DNA of 64,000 bases from Diphasiastrum complanatum (lineage: Eukaryota > Streptophyta > Lycopodiopsida > Lycopodiales > Lycopodiaceae): positions 49,879,489 to 49,943,488 of the forward strand of contig CM055107.1 in NCBI GenBank assembly GCA_029204225.1, given 5' to 3'. Position 1 is the stretch's first letter; every line of letters begins with the position of its first letter. The translations under genes and the position numbers were made by a program. The notes beneath the pieces were generated by a model. It did no database searches. It saw nothing but the letters and a program-made list of their open reading frames with translations, and was not told where the DNA came from. Shown here piece after piece: positions 32,941 through 43,800 of the stretch.

Positions 32941-34083
32941 AGCAAGCTTTTGCTCAAATGTAATTGCTTCAAAGCGTTGCTTCCTTCTATTAATGAGCTT
33001 TGGATAAACTTACTTAAGGATGCAGATGTTCATGTTAGTTGTAGTTGGATCTTAAATGATTATGTAGGTTATATAGAAGTAATAAAGTTTTTCAACTCGT
33101 CTCGTACTTTAGAAGAAAAAATCCAACCTAGGCTTCTTCAAATCTATGACTACACAACACTTTACACTAAATCAATTTGGAAGATTTGAAGTTTCTTGTT
33201 AATAAGCTAATTTGAGATGTTTTTAGCAATAAACTAAAGGACACCCGATGCAAAGCTTTAAAAGTTGAAAAGAGTGCTTTGCATTTTGAGTTTTGCTAGC
33301 TTAAGAACAAAAATCAAGACGTTCATTCAAAGAAGAAAATATTTACTAAAATAGTTGATGTTGAAGATGTTTGTTCTTGGCTGCACTTTCTCTTGGATAA
33401 CTTGCATATTTCTCTAGGTAATTCGTTTTTTTAACAAAGGATAGGTACTCCCTTGGGCACTAATTGTGTTGTTCATCTAGCTAATCTTTTCTCTTATGAA
33501 TTTGAATTTATACAAAGATTAGTTTCTTGTGGTACTTGTCCTATCTTATTGCATAAGTTAACTCATGTTAGAAGATATATTGATGACTTATTAGTTCCTG
33601 ATCTTCCTAATTTGGTAGTTTTCCATATAAAACCCTAATGTTTTTGGTGGAGGAATCTATTCTAAAGGCTCTTGTGAACTTAAGTGTACAACTAGTGATG
33701 ATAAATGCAATTTTTTAGACTTGTCTATAAGCCAGGCTAGGTCAGGTTTATTGGTTGATATTTTTGATTAAAGGCTACAACCATAATACAATAACGTGAA
33801 CATAATTCGCATGCCTCATATTTCTTCAAATATTTCAAATTCGGTTAAATATGGAGTGATCACTTCTAAATTCTACAGGTTTTCTCATCTTTGTACTACT
33901 AGAGATGTTTTTGTAGACCAATCGAACAATCTAATCATTTTGTTACTCCGTAAGAGTTACTCGTTTAAGAAAATAATGAGAAAAGTTCGAATTGTTTTAG
34001 ACTCTTTTGGTTTTATCTTTGGTATTTCAGCTTATGATATGTTTAAGATGATTAATAATAGAGTCCAGAAAAGTGGGAGCTAA
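32941..34083 (+). pseudogene. Penelope-like element reverse transcriptase relic
   Basis: Plus-strand frames in order: SWILNDYVGYIEVIKFFNSS, then IYDYTTLYT (RT motif A, usually Y-D-F-S-T-L-Y-T); after a shift, GNSFFNKG and G-T-P-L-G-T-N-C-V-V-H-L-A-N-L-F (motif B, usually G-I-P-M-G-T-N-C); RRYIDDLLVPDLP (catalytic Y-x-D-D, both Asp kept); then CNFLDLSIS and, after two stops, VKYGVITSKFYRFSHLC (usually Y-G-V-Y-I-S-Q-L-I-R-[FY]-[AS]-R). This motif set matches RTs of Penelope-like elements and differs clearly from LTR and LINE RTs. Stops near 33190, 33640 and 33770 and shifts show decay. No GIY-YIG nuclease is seen. It sits between two gypsy relics. Confidence 0.65.
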
Positions 34084-34270
34084 GGATTGATTATGTGTAA
34101 ACGGCTTGCATTCAGTCTCAGATCACATCTAGTCTTTCATTAACATGTTTCATTTTTCTTAGCAGTCTTGAGTACCGAAATTTAACAAATTATCAAAAAA
34201 TCCAATTGATGCAACAAATCACCAACTTTAAGGCATTCGGCCTAAGCTGGTTGACAGGGCTTGCATTTGA

Positions 34271-37200
34271 TCACATATGACTCGACGTATGGCTTGAGTT
34301 TTGCCAATAAAACTCTCTTTCTACCAAGTCAAGAGTCTTTTGTATACTAGGATGTCCTGCACTAGGTATTTTATGACATAAACAAAATCTTACGTTTGAG
34401 CTCATCGTCCTCTGGTACAAAACCTTTCCCATTTCAAAATAGTAATCCATATCAAATGTTAAACTGTTCCACAATGTTCTTATCTTTCTTCATTAGCTGA
34501 GACCCTTGTGAACTTGTCTCAACATTGTCATCATTTCTTCCGGTCCAAACAATGTTCCAAATATGACCAAAATGAGAATCACTTTCATACCATTATCTGA
34601 AGAAAAAATATAGATATGTAGAAATCTGGGTGAAAGACAATTCATTCAGTTCACTGATCCGACTAAGACTATCCACAACTTGATCAGAGTTCTCCTATAT
34701 AAGGGATTTCATGATCAAATTTTTGCATAAATTTGGCCCGTTGGGCTTTCCTACCCCGAAGATCATGTTGATTACAAAAGTACTTAAGAGGCTGGTGATC
34801 TATATACACTATAAACTTACTATCATACAAGTAGTATCTAGATTTTAAGTGCATGAATAATTGCAAATAATTCCTTTTTCTACAACGTATAATGCAACTG
34901 AGGACCAATGAATTTCTTGCTTTCAAATGCTAGTGGCCTATCATTCTATAACAGATCTACTCCAATATTAGTTGCGCCAGTTCTAGCAAATTAAGGTTGA
35001 TTTGGATCTGCAATATGTAAAGTGGAAGCCAAAACAATCAGGGTTTTAAGTTTCTCAAAACACTAATTCAGTTTCTTGTTTCATAAAACAAGTAGACTAG
35101 GTTAATTGCTCTTTTTCTTTTTGTTTACAATGTCTTTTGTTAGATTATTGAGTAGTGCTGCCACCTTAGTCTATTCCTCAATAAGTCTCCGAAAGAAAAC
35201 CATACATTCAAGAAATGACTTAACTTGCTTAACCGTTTGCAAGATTAGCCAATCAACAACTATCTTGAATTTATCCTCGTCAATATTGATCCCACGGGCA
35301 ATGATCTTTTGATCGAGATAAACTAGCTCATGCTTAAACAGTTCACATTCAGATTTCTTAGTGTAGAGGGTACGAAATCTAGTCTTTTGCACATCTTCTG
35401 ACCTAATTCTTCTAGGATTGTACTCTATTGTGAGATCTATCTTAATGAAGTATTTAGCTCCACTTGAGCGATCTACAAGGTCATCCATCCTAGGTAACGA
35501 ATATTTATTCTTAATAGTAACCTTCATCCTTCTTCGCTTTCAGAAGAACAAGAGCATCCCATGGTGATTTATTTTGTTGAATATGTCCCATTCTTAGATA
35601 GTTTTCTCTCTGATTTAATATCTCCATCTCCTCTTTCTGAGAGAACCTATAAGGTTTCCTAGAGATAGGTCAACTTCATGGAATCAATTCTATTATGTGG
35701 CTACTGACCTAAATGGCGGTAAACCATGAGGTAATTTTGCTAGGAATACATCTTTAAATTCACTTATGATATGATTTTTTATTGCTTGTTCATGATCTAA
35801 TTATATTTAGTTTAAAATTGTAGAGAATTCATGACCACTTATACATTCATAATAGGAATTGCAAACATAGAAAAAACTTGATACTGTGCATAAGCAAATG
35901 CTTCCATAATATTAATTGTAGAAATCATATCCGATGGATGAACAAAATTTCTCTGAAATAATGTAACTACTTTACGACCCTCATTGAAAGTGAAAACATG
36001 CTTCTTAGAATCAATACTTAAAGGAGGTAGTTTACTAAATAACCACTCATATCCAAAAATTAAATCAATACATGCTAGGTCTAAAACATGAAAATTAACT
36101 AATTTTCTATGATCTTGAATCAACATTGGAAAATTCGGTACTTTAACAGTCCAAATCTCCAACTGGGCTCTTGAAGCTAAATAAACTCGTATCTATAATT
36201 GTTGGCTTTAGTTATTAGGATGAGTCTCTGGACAATATGAGAATTAATAAAATTATGAGTTGAACCACTATATAATAAGATACTAACTTCTTAATCCTTA
36301 ACTGTGTCTTTTAAACAAAATAAATCATTAGGCAAGAAAGAAACAATACTAAAAAAACATTCACATTCACAATTTCATAGGTTAATTTCCAAAGTTTTAC
36401 CTTTTACCACTAAGGATTTCGATCATCTGTGCTGCATGTATCTTTCTTTCAAGACAAAACTTCATCATATGCCCGTACTTGTTGCAAATGAGACACATAG
36501 TTGCCTTTTAGCCTTGATCCAGGACAGACTTTTTTACTTATTCTTCTTCTTTGGAGGTTCTAATGCCATTTGATTAATTCATCAAAGTATTTTGGAGCTC
36601 GGTCTGGACCTCACTTCTCCTCCTCGATTTTTGCAGTGGATGAAATTTGTTGAAATCGCCTCTTGGACACAACCACTGTGGAATCATACACTTTCGCATT
36701 CGACAAGCATCCTCGAGGTTTTGAAGCACATTTCTTTTGCATTCATTCTGGTAATCGACAGACAACCCGAGGACAAATTGCCATAAAGCCAATTTTGGAT
36801 CAAATGATGAAATTCGATTCTAGAGATCCATGAATTTCTAGATATAGGATTCTAAACTCTTATTTCCATTTTGTAGTTCACAGATTTTTAATAATAGTTG
36901 ATGTCATTAGCAATGATAAAATCTTTTTTGCAAACTTTCATAGACGCATTCCAGATAGTGGATTTGTCTCGCCACCATGACGATGCTTTGCCACAAAAAA
37001 ACAAAACTATGCTCTCGATTTTTTTCTCTTCAGAAACTCCATGAAGATTGAAATAATTGCCTTTATTTTAGGAGCCAACCCTCCATCACTTCTGGCTTTT
37101 TCTCCTTCTTTCCCCCTCAAGTAGGTTTTATATTGAAATCCGAGATTCAAAGAAGACAACAATTTCACCTAGTTCATCTAAACCTCCATATGCGGGTCTC

Positions 37201-37297
37201 TTAAATTATTTTGATAGTTCATGTCAAAAAGTACTCAATTGTTGGCAAATTTGTGCATGTACGAAAGTAAAGTGGGATTTTCAATTTCTTCAGTCAT
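34271..37297 (-). pseudogene. Ty3/gypsy gag-pol pseudogene
   Basis: gag starts MTEEIENPTLLSYMHKF (ATG at 37297) and includes ALWQFVLGLSVDYQNECK (36792 down). The zinc knuckle CLICNKYGHMMKFC (C-x2-C-x4-H-x4-C, intact) is near 36440-36481. The protease region is at 36162-35839 (LDLACIDLIFGYEWL). RT at 35527-35171: NKYSLPRMDDLVD, AKYFIKIDLTIEY, VDWLILQTVKQVKSFL. RNase H at about 34926: FIVYIDHQPLKYF. Integrase zinc-binding region at 34474: CHKIPSAGHPSIQKTLDLV. Many stops and shifts; the Y-x-D-D box is not clear. The integrase core is missing, cut near 34200 next to the Penelope-like relic. It lies about 570 bp downstream of the eIF3k stop codon. Confidence 0.8.
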
Positions 37298-37866
37298 CTT
37301 GAATTATCTATTAGTAAAATTAACGAATATGTTATTAACTATAGTGAAAACACAATGACCAAGTCCCGAATGAATGTAATCCTCAATATGGTCGTTTCAC
37401 TAATCTAAGTTCATTTCATAGATAATGAAAAAACTGAAAAAAAAAAAATCAGAAATTATGAACTTTCAAATTTAATTTTCATTTAAAATTTTTATAAAAC
37501 TTAGAAATTCGACGTATAAAATTCAGTTATATGGAAACCGTTAGCCACATCCATTGGTTTATGACAGGTCTATTCGATTTCATGCGTAAACCACTCAAAT
37601 AGACTGAGACACACTACAACATACAACCGTTTCAGCCATCAGCTTAGAGATAAAAATGAAAATATCAAGAAACATTTTGCCAGAGTGTGCAATGGCATTT
37701 GAAGTTTGCATTTTCTTGCAAACTCATGAGCTAAAAATTGAAGACCCAATACCTGATAGCCTCACATCAGAGGCAATAATTTGATATAGTCACTCTAATA
37801 AACAAGCTACTCCAAACTCACTAGAAAATCTTGGCTTCTACAGCACTGTGTTTTGACTAAATGTAT
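37298..37866. other. Spacer, probably including the eIF3k 3' UTR
   Basis: No coding signal. It follows the eIF3k stop (37867) on the minus strand and reaches the gypsy gag start. A poly-A/T patch lies at about 37436-37450. No polyadenylation signal was assigned. Confidence 0.4.
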
Positions 37867-40800
37867 CTATGTGAGTACAGGAAAGAGCTTCGCTACATGT
37901 TCCAATGGAATGCTGTCTGTAGCATTTTTCTTCAACACTGGATGATTATGCTCATTAGGTGGCAATACGACTAAAACCTGCAAAGAATCCATAGACCAAT
38001 TGACTCATTAGGATCAAGCCAATCTTTTTTGTCAAGGATGTCACACGAATGAATCAAGTCAATTAACATGAATGGGTCTTACCTGGCCTCCATGTACCCT
38101 TTCAAGTGACCAGCCATTGCTTTTGACTTGATGATCTAAGTATTTGTCCAATGACAACCCTTCAACATTGATGGCCTGCAAAACATAAGACAAATAAAGC
38201 TGCTGAGTTACAGAGGAAAAACAAGGAAATGCAGGTCCACCAAAGCTTTCATAATGTACAATCACCACGTGAATGACGGAGTGTGTGCTTCCATGCTATA
38301 TGGTCAAGATATGGAGGAACAACAAGCTTGTAAGTGATCAAATCATAGTTTTTTCTTAAAATTCAAACAAATACTAAGTTCCTACCAAAAGGTGCAGAAA
38401 AACAGGTGTCTATGGATCAAAACTCATATGCTCAATGTGGTATAACAAAGTAAGGGAAAACAAGGATAAATCTACTGCTGCAAGTTTACCACAGAGAACC
38501 ATGGTTAATTTCACAAGAACATCACATCACCTCTGCAAGAACATGTCTTGGTAAACGCTGGTATGTCAAAGAAAGAACGTGAATGGCATATCCTTGAATT
38601 GCTTGTTCAAAACCTGCATGGACAATTGATCTACATGAAAACTTTGAAGCAAAAGCAGCTAATATTGAAAAAAATACCCAAAATTGCTTTGACTCCAAGT
38701 TTTGATTGAAGAGGGAGGAGTACTGCTGCTTGTGCCAGAAAAAGTGTAACAAACACTGCCATCTGCTACCTAAGGCTTTCCTGAAGATATATATAGTTTT
38801 AGATTTCTATCTCCCAACTGGAAAACACAACAAATACGTGGAGGCCACAAATTACGTCCTTCAGCAAAACCTTTGACTAAAATGCCCTGAAATGGCACAT
38901 GTACTAAAGCCATACCAGGAACGACCTCCAAAATATCACGGTTTCTAGCTGCTTCATCCCAAAACTCCCGGAACCTTGCCGTCTGCATTAGGTGTTATTT
39001 CAAATGCTTAGTTTTCCATTGTTTAGATAAGACAAATCGTATATAAAGCTAGCTTGAACTGTAAAAGGTAGCAAACAATGGCAAGCCTGCAAAACGAACC
39101 AACTTTGCTGAAAAGATCAAACAGCAATTGCAGTACTTTAGCGAAAATCCCATACCTCCAAGAAGTGGGCCAAGGTGGCAAGTGTCAAGAATGGTTCCTC
39201 CAATTGCTTTAGGTGGTCAAGGATCCCAGAAAACAAGATTATAATTTTACCTACTAGCTGCAGCAGCCCTTAACATGCTACAACAAACTATCATACAGAA
39301 ACATAAATCAGAACAAAAAGTGTCGAACACGGACAAGCGAGCAACTTTATGTGCCATTTACCATTATAGTGCTCTTTGCACAGCAAAACCAACCTTTCCT
39401 CCTAAGAAGCCAAAAAAGTCTTCAAAGGAAGTCAGAAGTCATACTATGAACTACCGAAATTATCAGCTGCCTAAAAGTGCGAAAGGATACGAGTCTTTCA
39501 GGGATAAGAAACATGCAGAGGTTGAAGTCAGATGCCGGCAGTGCCATTAGTGCCTGTTAGATACATACAACGAGAATCTCAGAAAAAATATGACGCTGAA
39601 TTTCTCAAACTAATAATTGTCATAATTGAAATGACAATTTTTAAGTGATATAAATGTTATATTTTTTTATCAAATATTTGTGTATAAAGGCATATTTTTC
39701 CCCACCAAGGAGCCAGATAAACATAAATAAATGCATCCGCCTGTTTATCTTTATCTAATGAATTGATGACTCCAAAATGCATGCTCTGAAGCTGTCTTTC
39801 AAGTCCCTAAAAGTAGTCCCAGACAGAAACGGGGCCTATTGGTTGTCCCTTCCTCACCTCCAGGTATGGAGTTAAATTCCCCTCATAATCATACTAGCAT
39901 TGAAAGTATTCCTAAAAATAGCCATGTGCAGCATCAGTCAAGTAGCACAAACACCAACAGGCAATTGACTGTTACCTTGACAAGGATCCGTGACACTACA
40001 TGGATGTTCAGTCGTCCAGGCTCAAACTGGAAACAAAAAAGAACGCAACTCTTCAGAACTTAAATATGGTGGAGGCTCGATGGTCTTGCAACGTGTTCAA
40101 AATATCTAAGACAAAGGCCTGTGCCCATTTACAATATGACACATTCAAAGCATAACATATACATAAGAAAATGCCACGTTTAAGAGATAGCCATGTGCTG
40201 ATGATTTCTTGGCAATCAGCAAGAAACAGCTTTGGGCCTAGTATACCTGATAGAGGCGCAATAGACAGAGATTTGCATCAAGACTATACATCTGGGAAAT
40301 AACCTGCCAATCATCACATCATGTATAGGTAACAAACTTCCAGATCCACAAGAAACCAAGCAGATTTTGAAATGACTAAGAAATCATACACCTATCCTCA
40401 CACTTTTGAGTTCAACATCCAGTACACTAAAGATAGCATCCTCTTTGACAGTCAACAATGGATAAAGAGGATTCTATGGATCAAAAGTTTTCAGGTCTCA
40501 GAGCCACTTGCAAAAATAAGCCAAAATCTTAAAACATGTTACAAAGGTTGGGAATCTTGGATCCATCATCCTTGGGTGTTATTTGTTACTGAAAACTAGG
40601 TATTCCATTCCCATTGTCCATTCTCACTCTCTCTACTCCATTCTGATTTTTGGCATGGTATCAGAGCAGGTTCTTTATTTTCAATCAATATTAGAGTACT
40701 ATCTTATTTGTATCAAGACATCAACCGGAAGTGCGCATTCAGATGGCATCACTCAGTCTTTGATTTCTATCAGAGATCAAGATGGATTCTAGTTCTAGTT

Positions 40801-43800
40801 CATATTTCATTGAAAAACTCAATAGAGGCAACAACCATCTCTGGAAGTTCAAGATGAAGGTAGTGTGCTTTGTGCAAAAGAATTGTAGTACATAGTTGAA
40901 GGTTGGGCCATAGGGGTCAACTGTTACGGTTCAGAACTATGAAACGTGTGCTATTCATCACTACACTCTTTATCACTTTGAAACCTAGCCACAGGACAAG
41001 TGGTAGCTGGCAGAAAAATGAAGCCCGCCAATTGCACACTGCTAGAACATATACTAAAGTTCATCGGAACTCATAGGGTATTGAGCATATAACTCCCCAA
41101 CCATATAACATCATGCATTCACCCTACTAAGCATTGTAGAAAGCACTAGCGTGATAGTGTCTTTGCATGTCAAAAGAAGTGCTTAGATGCAAAGATACGA
41201 TGATAGAGCTATTTTGGGCAATTTCTCAATTGAATAATTTCGGGTAAGTTGTTCTTGCAAACCTGCGCACACTTGCAAAAAGCAACTGCATGGTCGGGGC
41301 TAAGAGACTAGGGTGCAGTACTTACTCTATGTGGAACTTGGTGTGTTCTATCCCATAATATTGATCCTAGTTCTCTTAAACATATATATGTAGGTGGGTG
41401 TGGAGAAGGACACATTAAAGTTTCATCAGTTAAGGCAATAAAGATCTCATCAACTCATTAAAATGGCTCACCTCATAATCCAAGTACCTCTTATGAAGTC
41501 AGCCAAATGCCATATATATTAGGTACCTACTACCTATTGTGCAACATCTCACACATGTCAAAGTTACCACTCCAATAAAACCTAAATATAACTAGCACCA
41601 AGTGCTAACCACTAGTTAGATTCGTCCCCTCCACATTGACTAACTATAGTTAATCAAGAATGTAACATTCCCTAAGCCCTGGAACATTTATGTCCACAAA
41701 AAGGAAATCAAGAAATTTCTTAGCATCATCCCAAAAAATCATCATCTCATAGTCATCCTTTCCATCTAATCAAATACTAGAAAATAATGCGATTTCTCAA
41801 GAATCTTTCCATCCAATCTAGTGCTATCTCAAGTTCCAAAGGCGCATTGGATGAAAGGTCCTCAAATCGTCCTAATTCATCCTCAACTGCACCATCCAAG
41901 AGAGCCACATCTGACAAAGTGGCCTTCAGCCTACTTACAAGAAATATCAAATACACTTTGATCCGTTCTAGGGATTCCAACTTGCGAGTCAAATACCGAC
42001 TTGGTTAATGATTTTAAATTATGTGCAAAACCTTGCAAACATTTTGTAATGCTTACCAATCCACATTACAAATGATTCCTTTAAACCTCACAAATAAACC
42101 GGATCACACTTGAGTTTCTTAAGCTTTGTATAATGTCCTATTCATAAGCACTCTAGGTACTTTCTAGCCCAAGCTGAACCATATCCTGCAAGAAATCAGC
42201 CACCTTCTTTTTTTAATTTGCCTTGGTTTCACACCAATAGATGATCTTGATTGAAATGTATATAACTATATAAGGACCGTATCAACAAAATGCTTATGAT
42301 TGTTGTACACAAACTTAACACGTGAAAGGTACTTTTCTTCCTTAGCTTGCCTACATCAAATATAAGCAAAGCATATCGTCCCTAGTGATTGGACCTCTCT
42401 ATTTGAGCATCATTTTTGATGATTTGGCTTAGTGTGTTCACCAATACTTGGAAGATGAAAGTCCAAAGACGTCCAATTAACTAACCATCCTTGCGACTCA
42501 CCACATGGGTAAACACCAAAGTCTAAATAGTTCCATAAATAGCTTAGCCGAATTAAGACTTTTCACCAAGAAAAATGTTGTCACTTTTGTGAACGATCTC
42601 CTACCGCCCAAATAGCATGAATCATTAAGGGCCTTAATAAACCTTGGAATTCTTGCCGAAATCCTTGGAGATTATTCCCCACCTCTTATCGAGTATTTTT
42701 AATGAAGGCAACACTCCACAGCTCTCAAGAGTTCCACTTTATACAATGTTCACAACCAAGAACATGGATCTCTACAGAGATTCTCATCTTTGGCCACTGG
42801 AAATACCTTCATACCAACTCATAAATCAGATGTATACAAGGATGGCCTACACTTGGAGAATGGTGAAATTAACACAAGAATTGGAACTCGTTCCAAATAG
42901 AATAAAGACTCACTACGAGCTTGGTCCAATGGCAAACACTAAAACCTGATTCGATTGAGCTTGAACTTCCTTCCATATCTAACCTATTATGCATCGTTCC
43001 AAAAGACCCCTCTAAGCAACAGGTTTGTACAAGTTAGTAGATATCTCAATAAAGGAAATTGCACTCAACTCACCTATCCAACTAAGGGCATTGGTACTTG
43101 ATGGATTCTTGCATCTAGTTTGGGAGCTATAATACCCCATACTTTAATATCCTTCCCTTTAGCAAGCCTCCCCATGCTTTGTGAGAATGTGTAATTTTTG
43201 CAACAATTCAACATTCGCTAAAAATAACGAAACAACTTAAAAAGGGTACATTTACTGCTTTTGTTAGAAATAATAAATGATAATGTTAGTTTCCCATAGG
43301 TTACTTTGACCCAAAAGGTTGAGACTTGTGTAACCATGGGGTAGGTAGGTAGGTATTTAGACCATGTTAAGATAGTTTTAGTTAAGTTGGACCCAATTTT
43401 ATCCAGTGGTAACTCGTGGGTCCAAGTAAAGTCTAATTATGTTAGGGGATCCTACCTTGACTTTTGGGAGTGCCCTATGATTAGAAGTGGGTTTGGAAGG
43501 TTCTAGAACTTAGAGTTTGGAAGAGTCTAGGCCCTTGGAAGGCCTACTTATATGTACTAATTGTTCATTTGTAATTCATTTCCTTTCAAGCATTGCTACT
43601 ACTTTCTCTCTCCTTGAGGGCGCCTAACCCTCTCCCTCTTCTTCTTCTTCTTCTTCTTCTTCTTCTTCTTCTTGTATATGGAGATTGAATGTTAGAAGGA
43701 TCTTGGCACTTTGATTTCCTACAGCTTTCTCTAAGATTCCTTCTAAAACTTAAAATAAATCAGTGATGCACTATGACTTAAATGACATGAATACTCGCTA

